This document shows, in pieces, positions 45,061-60,000 of a DNA stretch of 64,000 nucleotides. The first letter of the stretch is position 1; the number at the start of each line of letters is the position of its first letter. Made by a program: the position numbers and the translations under genes. The notes under the pieces were generated by a model that saw only the letters and a list, made by a program, of their open reading frames with translations, ran no database searches and was not told where the DNA came from. Origin of the DNA: Euleptes europaea (lineage: Eukaryota; Chordata; Lepidosauria; Squamata; Sphaerodactylidae); the NCBI RefSeq assembly GCF_029931775.1, contig NC_079325.1, forward strand, positions 58,202,286 through 58,266,285, written 5' to 3'.

Positions 45061-45070
45061 AGCATTTATT
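45050..45070. promoter_or_regulatory. Facing polyadenylation signals of REXO4 and STKLD1
   Basis: AATAAA on the plus strand (45050-45055) and AATAAA on the minus strand (45065-45070) lie 9 bp apart, between the two convergent genes. The minus signal starts 8 nt after the STKLD1 stop codon. Usage by either gene is inferred. Confidence 0.45.
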
Positions 45071-45077
45071 TTTAAAC

Positions 45078-48000
45078 TCATTCACCTTTTTTTTGCAGTT
45101 TGGATAGTGCCTTGTCTACCAAGGTAACAATTTCCTGGAGGAGGAAGGAAAAGAAAAAGCATCAGACATTGATTGGGTGTGCTCATTTTTAGTTTTCTCT
45201 GGCATCTAAAGTACTGTTTCAGTGTCACATGCCGCTAACCCAGCACTGCTTCTCTTTCAGTATAGAGAGTAGGAAATAATAAAGGCCAGGAATCAATATA
45301 AACAGCTCAGAATCAAATAGCAACCAGTCAGTTTTAAATCACAGATTTTAATCTCAGCAGTCATTTAATGCCCAAGTGTGTGGGTGATGCAGTGCCCTCA
45401 TAGCCAGGAAAGGTCTTTTTGCTGAAGCTTCAGCAAAGCACTGTCGTTTTTGCTTACCAAACTGGATGTAAACCTGTTTTTCATTTCTGTCAGCATCTCT
45501 GTAATATTCTGAGAGACCATCTCCACCACAATTTCATCTGTAATTCAAAGAAATTGGGAGAATCAGCAGAGACAGTTCAGGGAAGAGTGGGACAGATATC
45601 CGAAACTGGCAACACAAATGGTTTGTTGAGAGACACTCCTGAGACTAGCATCATATGAAAAGTTGGAACATTCAGATCACCACAAAAACGGGTTTTCATC
45701 ATTTATTGTGGATTGTCCCAGCAGCTGGAAGCCTAATGGCAACTGGGGAAAAGCGCAGCAAAGGAAAGACTGGCCTGGCCCCACCATTACCCAGAGAATA
45801 AGCAGACGGGGAGACCTTGCTTCTCCCTCCCTCCTTCCCTGCCCAAAAGAACTCTGCTTCAACTACCAGGTGCTCTGACACTGGCTGGGGTGGGGAGATG
45901 CTCTGTCTCTGGCCAGAAGAACAAGGGTCCTAGGAAAGTTCTAACATTTTCAACCAAGCAAGATCAGCCTGGCCCAGTTTTATAAATTCTGTCAAGCTGG
46001 TCTCCTTCCTCAACCTTTTCACTCCCCTTATGTCTTGTCTTTTTGTGTGTCTCGTCTGCATAAGGGCAGGGCCCGTCTGTCTCAGCCAAACCAGTTTCAG
46101 AGGGTGGTTGGTATGCAGTAGAACAACTGGGTTCATCCAGTGGTACCAGTCAAAGCTCCCTTTGTTAGGTATCTCAAGAGCTTATACCCCAAAAATCTTG
46201 TTGGTCTCTGAGGTACTTGACTCCAATCTAGCAGTTTACCCAAACCAATCTCACTGAATGGTTAAAATGATGGGGGTGGAGGAGATATAAACTACCTGGA
46301 ATGCATTGAAGGAAGGGGAAAGATAAATATGAATCCTCATGTATCTTCTTCTGTGGGGCTAAACTGGTCCTTTAAAATTTTCCCCAAGTTCATATTCATG
46401 CTATTAATGACCAGCATATATTAGTTTTCCTTCTCTTATTGGGACCTTTAAATTGCTTGAATTAATGTTGTGTTGTCCCTGGCAGTAATTTCTGTTTAAA
46501 ATCCTGATTACCTGTTGCTGTTCTGAAACTTAGTGTGTAGATTCTATGTAAGTAAGCCCCTTCTAGGAGAGCCCCCCCCCCATAATAAAATAATAGTTAC
46601 CATTTATAAAGTACTTGAAAATATTCAAGGCACTTTCCATATGTTACCCAGCAGTCCACAGGGCAACCGTGTCAGCTAAGCTAGCATCATATTGCTCATG
46701 GGAGCGGAGCCTGACAGCAACAGGGTGTCTAAAACCATCCCTGGGTGTCATCCTCCACTTCTCCCTCCAAAAATCTTCCTGTGGATTTGTAGACCCTGAG
46801 GAACAACATAAGAAGTGATAAAGGGCTCAGCCATATTCGACTTAATACTGACCAACAGGCAAGAGATGGTAGATGAGGTGAAGATGGTGGGGACAGTGGG
46901 GGAAGTGGCCATGTCCTCCTAGAATGCCCCTTTGCTGTGGGGGACCAAGTAAGTTCGTAGCCACACGTGTCTGTTAGATTTTAGTAGGGCAGATTTTAAT
47001 GAACTCAGGCATCATGAGTGTCATTTCAAGGGCAAGACTGCTGGAAGGGAAAGGAGCAAGTGAAGGGTAGGCTCTCCTAAAACAAGAGCTCTTGCCGGCT
47101 CAAGCCATCACTATTCAAACAAAAAGGAAACATGGTAGGGGATCCAAGAAGCCAAGTGGATGAACAGAGAACTCCATGAGCTAAAGGAGATGTTCAAGAA
47201 ATGGAGGCAAGGACATACCTCTAAAGAGTTTCTGTAGGTTGCGAGGCACTTTAGGTCAGTGATCAGAGAGGCCAAAGCTCACAGCCAAGGCTGGTCAGGG
47301 AGGCTTGCTACAAGAAAAGCTTCAGATATGTGAGGGGCAAGCAAGGGAAAGGAGGCCATAGGCCTACTGTTGAGTGAAAATGGAGAAACTTTGACAGAGG
47401 ACAGAGAGAAAGCAGAAAGGCTCAATGCCTATGTTGCCTCCGTTTTCCCCCTGAAAAAGAACGGGCTCATCTAGAAATGGTAGTAGGCGTGGTGTCCGGG
47501 CTGCTGGTTGATATGGATAGAGAGGAAGTTGAGAAGCACCTGGCTGCATTTAATGTGTACAAATCCCCTGAGCCGGATGGTATGTACCTGAGAGTGCTCA
47601 AAGAACTTTCTAGAGAGCTTGCAGAGCCATTGTCCATCATGAAGACCTCTTGGAGGATTGAAGATGTGCCATAAGGCTGGAGGAGGACAAATGTTATTCC
47701 AATCTTCAAAAAAAGGGAGGCGGGATGACCCAGGAAACTAGAGGCCAGACAGTCTGACCTCTTTCCCAGGGACTATATTAGAGCAGACTTTAAAGAGGTC
47801 AATTTGCAAGCATCTGAAAAACAACTTGGTGATCTGGGGAAGCCAGTACGTATTTGTTCCTAATAGGTGCTGCCAGACCCACCTTGTTTCCTTCTTTGAT
47901 TGAGCGATGAGCTTACTGGATCGTGTGAACACCATCAACGTTTACCTTGATTTCAGTAAAGTTTTTGACAGAGTCCCACATGATGTTCTGCTTGGTTAGC

Positions 48001-51000
48001 TGGAGCACTGTAGACTGGACTAGGAAAGTGAAGTGGAGAGGGAACTGGTTGGAGAACCGCACTCCAAGAGTAGTTGTCAGTGGCATTTCATCTGATTGGA
48101 GGGAGGTGTCCAGTGGGGTGCCACAGGGCTTGGTTCTGGGCACGATACATCTCAATATTTTTATAAATGATCTGGATGAGGGGGTGGAGGTACTACTCAT
48201 TAAATCTGCTGATGACACCAAATTGGGAGGAGCAGCAAACACCCCAGAAGATATAGAATTCAACGAGATCTGAACACACTGGAAAAGTTGGTGGATGCGA
48301 ACAAGATGCAATTCAACAAGGACAAGTGCAGAGTTCTACATCTGGGTAACAAAAATTAGAAGCACGCATACTGGATGTGGGATACACTCCTGGGTAATTG
48401 TGTGTGTGAACAAGAACTAGGGGTACAGGTGGAATGTAAGCTGAATATGAGCAGTTAGTGTGATGCTGTGGCAAAAAAGGCTAATGCGGTCTGGGGTGTA
48501 TCAACAGGGGCATAACATCCAAATCGCAAGATGTCATCACACTGTATACTGCACTGGCAAGGCTGCACCTGGAGTATTGTGAGCAGTTCTGGAGGCCTCG
48601 CTTCAAAAAGACACGGACAGAATGGAGTGGGTGCAGAGGAGAGCGACAAGGATGATCAAGGGCCTGGAGACCAAGCCCTACAAGGAAAGGCTGAGGGACT
48701 TGGGAATGTTTAGTCTGGAGAAGAGGAGGTTGAAGGGAGACATGATTGTTCTCTTTAAGTGTTTGAAGGAGGACAGGGAGCTGTTCCTGTTGGCAGCAGA
48801 GGATAGGACCCCCAATAATGGTTATAAATTACAGACGGAAAGGTACTGGCTGGACATTAGGAAGAAATGCTTTAAATTGAGAGTAGTTCAGAAGTGGAAT
48901 TGGCTGCCTATGGAGGTGGTGAGCTCCTCTGGCAGTCTTCAAGCAGCGGCTGGACAAACACTTGTCAGGGATGCTCTAGTCCAGGGTTGTCAAGCCCACG
49001 GGCCGGATCCGGCCCACAGAGGGCTGTTCTCCAGCCCGCGAGCCGAGGCAGCCAGCCCCCACTCCCCCTCCCTTTATGGGTTTCCCTTCCACCCCCCTGT
49101 TGCTTCTCCCACCCCCATCCTTCTCCCTTCCACTCCACCCGTTACTTCTCGGGTGCAGCCAGGCCCCCCTCGGGCCTGGCAAGCCCTCCCTTCCACCCCC
49201 TGTCCTTCTCCCACTTCCTTCACTCTTCCACAACACCCCCTCCCCTGTCCTTCTCAGGCACAGCCAGCCCCCCACGGGTCAGGTGCGGCCTGTGTCTTCT
49301 ATAAAGTTTGTATCTCCAGTACCTAGCATTACATTTTATGGTATTTATTTATGTATTTGTTACGCATAGTCAGCCCAACCAAGGCTGATCCTGCATTGAA
49401 CAGGGGGTGGACTAGATGGCCTGTATGGCTCCTTCCAACACTATGATTCTAATCAAAGTGGGCATCTGCATTGGGATGGAGCAAACTGGCAGAAATTGCT
49501 GCCCCTCCACTGCAAAACAAAATGCCATTCCATGGGAGAAGCTGTTTCATTGGATACACCCCTGTGACTTGCCTAATGCCACCAGGTGAGAATTGTCAAC
49601 ATGAATTCAGGTCGCTGGCTGGCTCTCTTAGCTACTCTGCTAAGGTGGACACTGAAGCTCAGGCTTTGGCAGGCCTCAATCAATGGAAGTGTCTCTCTAC
49701 ATCTCTTTCCTAGCAGCACCTGGGGCAGAGAGGTGGCTGAGATGGCACATAATGAAGGAAAGGAGTCTTTGAGGCCCAAAAGCCTAAAGTAATTTTGGTC
49801 ATTATGGTAGGTGGGTTTTACATGTGAATGAGCTACAGCAATTGTATTTCAGCCTCCATTTGAAACCCCACGCACACTTGTCGCCAAAGTAGGTTGAGGA
49901 ACCTCTTCATTCATTCATGTACATTTCTAACATACTCCATCTCTCAAAGTTTGGAGTAAAGTTTCCTTCTACTGCAGCTTGCTTCTGAGGTCGGTCACTA
50001 TTATGAGTACTTTTCAGTTCCTCTAGAGCTGCTAGGTTGGGGTTAAATGAGGTGGGGATCCAGAGCCCATGTTTCCTTCTGCCTCAGATGAAGTGGAAGA
50101 TATGAGGGAGCAGAAGATTTACCATAGTTGAACATCTCGTCAATCAGCACGCACATGTCTTCTACTACTTCAGGGTCCTCCCGGTGCAACTGATAGACCT
50201 CCTTGAGCACGGTCATGCCGCTGCCCTTTTCATCAGTGACAATGAATCGGAAACCAGACAGTTCTGAAAGAGGGAGACAGACCACTGAAAATTTCTCTAG
50301 AGTCTTGAGGTGGCTTACAAAATGCAATAAACAGATAAAACTGTAAATTAAACAACCACATCTTAAAACCAGCATTAATGTCCTGCACTTGGCTGAAAGT
50401 CGGAAGGAGAAGGCTCTGCATTCATAGCTGGGGGTGCTCAGATGCCAGGCACAAGTTAGGCCGGTTGTGATTTAAAGATGAGCCATTTCCTGGCTCCCTC
50501 CTAAGCAGAGTCCAGCAGTAGGAGCACTGCCATCTGGTTGCCTCTAGACACCCATCAGTGGCAGCAGCCGATAACGACCCGGCACGCACTGCATGGATCC
50601 TCTGTTCATCTGCTTCCAGCTCACTTCATTTAACTTTTTTAAAACATAAGTTTCTTGGATTTGAAGGCATCAGTAGTGTAAGACATATAAGTCCTGCTGC
50701 GGTCACTGTTCATGTCATGGTAGTGATTCTATGGCACAACCACGTTGTTTGGTTCCCACAGCTTCATTGCTTATGGGCCTCAATATATGTTTGCGCATAT
50801 GCTTATTTTTTCCAACATTGCTTGGGAGTGGCAACACTCTACACACACCTGTCTGTGTCAGCAAAGCCAGCCCAAGGGCGAGATTAAGACTATTAGAGGC
50901 CCGACACCCTGAAAATGTTATGGTGCCCCCATGTGTCATTCACAATAAAAACAACAATAAACTGTAAAATAATGTTTTTAAATGACACAAAACGTACATG

Positions 51001-54000
51001 TATGCTGAAATAAAAATAGCTTTCTAGATTTTTTTGAAATATCTTAAGTCTTTCAAATGTGTTCTTCTTTTTCCTTTGTGCCCCTGCTCTGCTGGTGCCC
51101 TAAGCATGTGCTTAGTCTGCCTATGGGGCAGCCCCCATAGCTCCAGCCAATCAGCTTGCCAATCTCCTCGTGACTCACATCTGCAGTGTGCAAAACCGTC
51201 CTGAGGCACAGGGGGCTAGCCTGGGGCTGGTGCATCAGTAAGGCTGCCTCCACAGCTGCTTGGTTCCTTCTGCCTCGCACTGCAGGCCACAGGCTCTCAG
51301 CCTGCCTAGTGGGCTGGCCATGCTCCCCTGCCTATTGCAGGCTATTACCAGATGTCCTCAACAGGCTCGCCAATGCCAGACAAGTGTTCTTCGCCAGCAC
51401 TGGCCTTTCAGGGTGCAGCCGGAGAGCATTCAGCAGAAGCAAGGAATAGGGCTCGTAATTAGCTTCATCAACACAATCTGGAAGGGGGAAATGCAAGTAT
51501 CCAGTAAAATAAAACCCATTATGCTTTTTCACACCTTTGCAGCTGCCACTGTACCACTTTGGGGTGAAAAGAAAGAAAAATTGGAGCATTGTATGCAATC
51601 ATTGGTATAAGAATATCTAGAATATAACAATAGAGTAATTATTCAGAATTTCTTTTTCTGGGATGTTCAACCCAGTCTGTCTCCAGGAGGGGATTAATCC
51701 ACTCTTTGCCCAAATACCCTGGTAACAAATGTTGAGGGCATAAAGATTCTATAGGATCTGCTGCAAAATACCATCACCCTCAAACCCAGGACAGCTTTCA
51801 CTCTGGCCATCCGCTTTATTAGAAGGGAGATACCATGTGGTGAGCCACTTCAGGAGTGCTCTATGTCCTTGTGCTACTGGGGAAGCTGGACATGCCCTTT
51901 CTATAGTGACCTTGGATACATATTTATTACACCCATCCTCAAAAAAAACCTGGGAAGATCAGAGGAATTATTTACCTCATTCTTCTTGCAGACCTTGAAT
52001 CTGAAAACTTGGAAAGGGCTGCCAAATTCTGTGCAGCTGCCAGAGTTTACAGAGGTACGGGGCTGATTTACTGACATGTTTTTGCTTTTGTACATATATT
52101 TTAATGGAAGATTGTATATATGTTCTTGTAGCCACTCTGTTCATACTGTAACAGGCTTTGACATATTAGAACATATGAACTGTTGAATTAGTGTTGTACA
52201 TATGCAGAATTCTTCAACGCAAAACCATATTTTTCATGGAAAGCCATGATTAGAGGCTTGTCTTTCATTTAAAATTGGACAAGCCTAGACATGCCTGGCC
52301 AAGAGACTTTTTTTGAGGACATATTTAAACAATCTTTTGGATATTTACGCTTTAGGATAATTAAGCGTTTGGATATTTACACTGTCGTATTTAACCAATC
52401 GTATTTATCCAATCTGTTAACTAACAATGACTGTATAGAGCTGCAGCTGTCTAAAACGTTACCTAATAGTGTTGTATAATGTTATATTGGGTTTTAAGGT
52501 TTAAATATGAGGGAGTTGTAGTAGAATGTTGAAAATATATTCATTTTTATCGTGTTCTTTAGGAGATGAAAATGTTGGTAAAATTAATCATTATAGAGAT
52601 ATAACAAGACTAAAAACTGTCTAGAAAATAGCTATGATCAGCAAAATAACCTGCTGGAAGAGGAAATCCTTATATGGTAGTCTGCAGGAAGCTTGCAGCT
52701 ACAGAGGATGTGCCGTAAAAATATATCCAGCCGTAAAAATATATCCAGCTGTAAAAATCATACCAAGTCGTAAAAAGGTGACTTTTGACAGTATAAATAC
52801 AGGCAAGGAAAGGCTAGAAAATTAGATCTCTCTAAGTGAGACTAAGAGAATCTCAGAAGAGATTGGCTTTGGGTATGTATGGATTTACTTATATATTATT
52901 CTAGATAGTGTGAATCAGATTATTTTAACTAAATCAGACTTCTTTAACTGTTATACTTTAAGTATTGGATTTTAAAACTAAATAGCATGTAGAACTTGCT
53001 TGCATTCTTGTATACATTGTTACTGCTTTTAAGACTTTGTAATACTTGCATATACACATATATACACATATATTACATTGAAGCTATTCAATAAAAAGAC
53101 TTTTGTGAGTAAATTAAGTTGAGCCCTGCTTAGTAGGTGAATAAGATAACATACCACTTCTTAGGAAGGGGTCAATTCTAAGAGTATAGTCAATTCTAAG
53201 AGTATAGTCAACTGAAAGGCACTGATCAGCTTCAAAACATATTTTATTCTGCTGGTCTATGACCATAATAAATGATGATTTATTGGTATTCCCTGGAGGA
53301 GATAGTAGAGCCACTGCACATGAAATGTTTTTCTTATAATAAAGTATGACCCTAGATGCTTGAGCTGCTCTTCTAACTTCAGAGGGGAAATATCCTGGAA
53401 GATCTAACCCCTGTAGAGCAATCCAGCACCTTCAAATATCTAGGGATAACATTCAATGAAACTTTAACCTGGAGGGCTCATTTGGCAATTACCCGAACCA
53501 CAGTCTTAAGATCCATGGGGCTATTCTGAAATTTTACTATACAAAAGGAGGATTCTTGATTGACCCATCTCTGAAACTTTATCAAAGTAAGGCGATTCCC
53601 CAACTTTTGTATGGTGTAGATGTTTGGGGCTGGAAGGATAGTCTGGTCACAAAGCTGGAAACAATCCAAAATCACTTCTTGAGGAGAATTCTAGCCTTAC
53701 CCAGAGGCACTCCTGCAGCCCTGATGTGAGCAGAACTCAGTTTGCCCTCAATCAGGGCCCGTGTTCACTTAGCCCTGTTAAGAGCTTGGAGAAAGCAAAG
53801 CAGTGACACCACCATCTTCCATCGCAGGCAGTGTTTTAAACGGATGATGCAAAATGATGCCGACAAGCTAGCCTGCTATAACAACATCCTACATTGCTAC
53901 TTCATATTAGATGGTACCCAGGCTGTCCCCATAGCAGGTACCAACATTCAGGATTGGGTGTTCAAATGTGATGCTGCATCGGACAGGCAATCAGTCTCCC

Positions 54001-57000
54001 AGTCCAAATTCTCACCATGGTTTAAACAGTTTAAAAGGGATCATGTCAGAGCTTCATACCTGGTCAGTATCCCCTTCCATAACCTCAGAATAGCTTTTAC
54101 CTCCCTCTGGTTTCAAACCATGCCAACCGCTTGGATAGCTGGACGTTACTCCTGAACACCATGTGCCTCTCGCCTATGTATCTGTGGGGCCGCTCCAGAG
54201 GACCTAACTCATTACACCTTATTCTGTCCTCTTTATACAGAGCCCAGACTTAAATTCCTCGGAGTGATTCTAAAGGGCCTAAATCTTTCTCCAGATCAAG
54301 AGAAGCTGCTCTTTCTCCTATCAGACACCAATCCTGATGTTTCCTACAAAGTGTCACTCTTTGCTTTAGCAGCTAAGAAAATCTGAACTAAAGCTGTTCT
54401 TAATCAGGGAACAACATATTTAAATATTAGTTTCTTGTGGGTCAGACTGTTTTAAAGTTATTTTAATGTTATTTTATGATATTTTTATGTTATTTTAATG
54501 TTTTGTATGGTGGATTGTGATGGCCTTTGGCCACAGACAATAAACTTTATCACTCACTATCACTCCTGGAAGACCTTCTACAGCCCCCAGAGAACAAACT
54601 ATTGGGACCCACCCCTTTTTCTGCTACCCAGCTGGTGAGGAGGCAAAGTTTTCAAATTTCCCAGAGATTCCTTTCTACATGGATTTACCTAGGCTTCAGC
54701 TGCAGCTTTCTTCCATGTTGCAGGAGATGGTGGGGTATATCCTCTAGAGTTTGCATGGGGCTTTTGGGCTTAGGTATTATCCTACACAATCTGTGAGGAT
54801 GCCCAACACCGCAAGGTAAAATTAGTTATGGTGGGCAACCTATCTAGTTTTTTCTACCATCGCTAGTCTTCTAAGCAAAGGACTCTTGAAAACCTCTTGG
54901 AAGGGCAAGAGGAGGAGGGCCAAATAACGCAGTGTAGAGAGGGGGACCCACCTCAGGAGAAGAACATGTGGAAGAATGTTACCAGCAGAAATAGGAAAAT
55001 CAGCAATCGGTTTCAAAACCTCCCTATAGCAATCAGTTTCAAAACCTCCCTATAGATGCTGAGCCTGGATCATTGGAACAAAGGTTCAGTGCCCAGTCCT
55101 CTCTGGTCTCTCAAGTCCCTGAGGATGACAGGACTCAAACTTCTGCCCCCCAATGTAGGAAAAGGCGAGTGTCGGTTATTTGGGATTCCCTACTGAGAGG
55201 GGTCGAGGGTAAAGTGTGTCGACCTGACTTGTTGTCTCGAGCGGTGTGTTGTCTGCCAGGAGCGCATATCCGGGATGTGACAGAAAGTCTGGATAGAGTT
55301 GTTAGACCCACAGATCATTATCCCTTCCTTCTTATTCATGTGGAAACAAATGATACTGCCTGGCACAGCCCAGAAAGTATTAAAAGGGACTATACAGCTT
55401 TGGGTAAAAAGGTGAAGGAACTGGGACCACAGGTTGTGTTTTCGTCGGTTCTTTCTGTAGTAGGCCGTGGATTGGGAAGAGAACGAAAAATTCTGGAAAT
55501 AAATGAGTGGCTGCGTCGATGGTGTTGCCAGGAAAGGTTTGGTTTTTTGGACCATGGCTTATGCTACCTGGATAATGCTCTTCTATCGGGAGATGGTTTG
55601 CACCTCTCAAAGGTGGGTAAAAATGTGTTTGGCCACAGCCTTGCAAGCCTGATAAGGAGGGCTTTAAACTAAATCTTCCGGGGGAACGAGATATAAATTT
55701 AAAGCCTCAAGTGAGGACAATAACTGCAAATATAGATATGAACGATTTGTGGAGGGTAGCACATACGCAAGGAAAGACAGTTCAAAAATGTAACAATGGG
55801 AGGGAGACAATCTTAAATAAGCTGCCAAGAAGAAGGACCTGTGGTCTAAGGTGTCTCTACACTAATGCACAGAGCATGGGAAATAAGATGAACTAGAACT
55901 TTTAATAGCAAAAAGCAAATATGATATAATATTTAGTTCAATATATTGTTCCATTACGGAAACCTGGTGGGACGAGTCTCATGATTGGAATGTATTAATC
56001 GAAGGGTATAACCTATTTCGGAGAAACAGACCAAATCAGAAGTTGGGAGGGGTAGCATTATACATTAGGGATGATTACACCTGCGAGGAGGTCCAGGACT
56101 TAAACGCTGGAACCCAGCTTGAAACCATCTGGGTAAAAATTAAGGGAGAGAAAAATAGTGATGTCATTGTGGGGGTATATTATAGACCTCAAGCCAAACT
56201 GAAGAGTTAGATGATGCTTTCTTGGAACAGATGTCCAAACATTCAAAAAAGAAAGATGTAGTAGTAATGGGAGATTTCAATTAACCTGACATCTGTTGGA
56301 AGGCTAACTCTGCCAAAACAACTAGGTCCGACAAATTCCTCACTTCCCTGTCAGACAACTTCATAGTCCAAAAAGTGGAAGAAGCGACAAGGGGAACAGC
56401 CATTTTGGATCTGATCTTAACCAATTATGATGTCTCGGTTTATGGGGTAGAAGGAGTGGGATCTTTAGGTGGGAGTGACCATGTTCTCCTGGAGTTTGTT
56501 ATACAGCAGAAAGGAGAAGCAAGAAATAGTCAAACATGTACTCTAGACTTTAAGAAAGCTGATTTTAATAAATGTAGGGAACTACTGGGTGTGATCCCGT
56601 GGGTGAGAATATTGAATGAGAAGGGAGTACATGAAGGACGGGAAATTCTTAAAAGGGAGATACTGAAGGCGCAATTTCAATCAATTCCCACGAGGAGAAA
56701 AAAAGGTAGAGGTGTGAAGAAAACAGGGTGGATAACTAAATAACTTTTGGTTGAGATAGGATTTAAGAAGGGCATGTACAAGAAATGGAAAAAGGAAGAA
56801 ATCAGCAAAGTGGAATTCAAATAAATAGCCAGCACATGTATGGAGAAAGTCAGGAAGGCTAAAGCGCAGAATGAGCTCCGGCTAGCCAGGGAAGTTAAAA
56901 ACAACAAAAAAGGGTTTTTTGGTTATGTCCACAACAAAAGGAAGATCAAGGTAACGATCGGGTCATTGTGTGGAGAGGATGGTGAGTTATTAACAGGGGA

Positions 57001-60000
57001 GGCCGAAAAGGCAGAATTACTTAACTCCTTTTTTGTATCAGTCTTCTCCCAAAAGGGGAATAGTGCTCAACCTGGGAATTATGGAGCAGAGGACGCAATA
57101 GGGAATTACAACATAGTATAGACACTGAGATAGTACAGGAATACCTGGCTACTCTTAATGAATTCAAGTCTCCAGGGCCGGACAAACTGCATCCAAGGGT
57201 GTCAAAAGAACTGGCTGAAGTGATTTCAGAACCACTGGCAATAATCTTTGAGAATTCATGGAGAACAGGAGAAGTTCCAGCAGACTGGAGGAGGGCAAAT
57301 GTGGTCCCCATCTTTAAAAAGGGGGGGAAAGAAATCCCAAACAATTATCACCCTGTCAGCCTGACATCAATACCAGGTAAAATACTAGAGTAGATAATTA
57401 AACAGACGGTCTGTAAGCACTTAGAAAGAAATGCCGTGATCACTGACAGTCAACATGGGTTTCTCAAAAACAGGTCATGCCAAACTAATCTCTTTTTTTT
57501 TTTTTTTTGAAAGAGTGACAAGTATGGTAGATGAAGGGAATGCTGTAGATGTAAGGAACCTTGATTTCAGTAAAGCCTTTGATAAAGTCCCCCATAATCT
57601 TCTTGAAACAAAGCTAGTAAAATGTGGGCTGGACACTGCTACTGTTAGATGGATTGGTAATTGGTTGACAACCAAACCCAAAGGGTGCTCATTAATGGCA
57701 CAACTTCATCCTGGAGAGACCAGTGGGGTACCACAGGGGTCTGTCCTGGGACCGGTACTATTTAATATTTTTATAAATGACTTGGATGATGGAATACAGA
57801 GCATGCTAATCAAATTTGCAGATGACACCAAGTTAGGAGGGGTAGTTAATACCCCGGAGGGTAGGGTCAGAGTTCAGAATGACCTCGGTAGACTGGAGAG
57901 CTGGGCCATAAGCAATAAAATGGATTTCAGTAGGGAGAAGTGTAAAGCACTTCACCTAGGCAGAAACAACATAAGGCACAGGTACAGGATGGGAGATAGT
58001 TGCCTTGACAACAGTACATGTGAAAGAGATCTGGGAGTCTTTATGGACCACAAACTGAACATGAGTCAACAGTATGATAATGGCGGCTAAGAAGGCCAAT
58101 GCAATTCTGGGCTGCATCAATAGGAGTATTGTGTCTAGATCAAGGGAAGTAATACTACCACTGTATTCTGCATTGGTCAGACCTCACTTGGAATACTTTG
58201 TCCAGTTTGGGGCTCCACAATTTAAGAAGGATGTTGACAAGTTGGAGCGTGTCCAGAGGAGGGCGACCAGAATGGTCAAAGGTCTGGAATCCATGTCCTA
58301 TGAGGAGAGACTTAGGGAGTTGGGTTTGTTTAGTTTGGAGAAGAGAAGGTTGAGGGGAGACATGATAGCCATGTTTAAATATTTGAAGGGATGTCATGTT
58401 GATGAGGGAACTAGCTTGTTCTCTGTTGCTCCAGAGACTAGGACACGGAGTAATGGATTTAAACTAATAGAAAAGCGATTCCACCTAAACATTAGGAAGA
58501 ACTTTCTGATGGTGAGGGCTGTTCGACGGTGGAATGTGCTGCCTCAGAGGGTGGTGGAGTCCCCGTCTTTGGAGGTCTTTAAGCAGAGGCTAGATGGCCA
58601 TCTGTCGGGAGTGCTTTGATTGTGGAATCCTGCATGGCAGGGGGAGGGTTGGGGTCACTGGGGATGTGGGGGGAGGTAGTTGTGAATTTCCTTCATTGTG
58701 CAGGGGGTTGGACTAGATGACCCTGGTGGTCCCTTCCAATTCTATGATTCTACTTCTTGGTTAGCCCAGAGTCCCTAAGAGAGCAACACAGCTTGAAAAA
58801 TACCAGCCTTACATGAAAGTTAAGGTATTTCACTCAAAATTAAGTTCCTTCCACTACAACTAGACCATGAAAACTCACCATGAAGGGCCAGGGCCCAGAA
58901 AGCACAGCATGCAGATTCCGCCACATCTCCATGCTGAAGGTGCATGTGGAGGACTGCAGAGACAATCTCAATAGCACATTTTAGTGGGATTTCAGACATG
59001 TCAGTGACTGGATCAATGGAGAAACAAAAACAAGTTCATGTTGGCCAGAAAAATACTACAACACACTGACCAGATTATTTATATTTACATCTTGCTCCTT
59101 CCCAAAGGTCCTGGGTGAATAATAAAGCAAACAAAATTATTCAACTAAACTTCCAATTGAGAAATGTTTTGAAGCCTAACAAAGAGGAAAATACCCAGTA
59201 TGCCAGCTCACAGCATGACAAAAAGGTGCTAAAGATTTTCCAAAATATATTAGCTTAAATTCAGAGAGTTGCATTTATCCTCTTGTAATCAATGGGAGAA
59301 ATAAATTGCCACTTAGTAAGTCCATTGATTTCAGAGCTGCTTCTGCGTGACTGATTCTCTGGACAGGAGCCACCGTGCCTTGGGCTCTGAGTGAGTTTCT
59401 GAAGGACAGGAAAATACACCAGACTTGAGTAGGCCAATGGAGTCCCTCAGCTGCTGCAGAGTCAGACACAGTGAGAGAAAACCAATGGAAAAACTATTTT
59501 AGCAATTCAAAACCATTATTTGCCCCCAAACAGTGTCTGACACTGAAAACACAATTTTACTCAATTACTATGCATGATTTAGTAATAATATATGCTCTCC
59601 TCAAAAATATGGGGGATTTGAAGCACTTGATTCTTTTGAATTATTTTGAGCTGTGGGATGGTCAAGTGATCAGCACAAACATTTTCTGGAGAAGCTCTGA
59701 GACTAAGTGGTGGAAGTCCACAAATGCTTCTCCAGCCACAGAAGCCGAAGTGTCAAACTTCAGTAGCCCTCACTGACACGAAGCCTCTGCTGTGCTCTTC
59801 TTCCGCATACCATTTACTACCAGGCTCCAGATAACTCCACAGCAAGCAAGGCTGATATCTTTGTTGTGAGCACAATTGGACAGAACGGTCAGGACTTCTG
59901 AGAAGATACCAGCTTTCCTCAGGGCTTCCGCAGCTACGTCTGGCAAGCAAAGGAAAGGAGATAGTATAGACTCAGCTTGTACAGGAAACCAACTGATAAA

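Noticed and set aside
48622-49326. A 234-codon plus-strand frame with a Pro-rich tail
   Set aside because: It is the end of CR1 ORF2 read into a later insertion; not a host gene.
52700-52790. Short regular repeats that could suggest a CRISPR-like array
   Set aside because: The units are adjacent without spacers and the DNA is vertebrate; this is a small tandem repeat.
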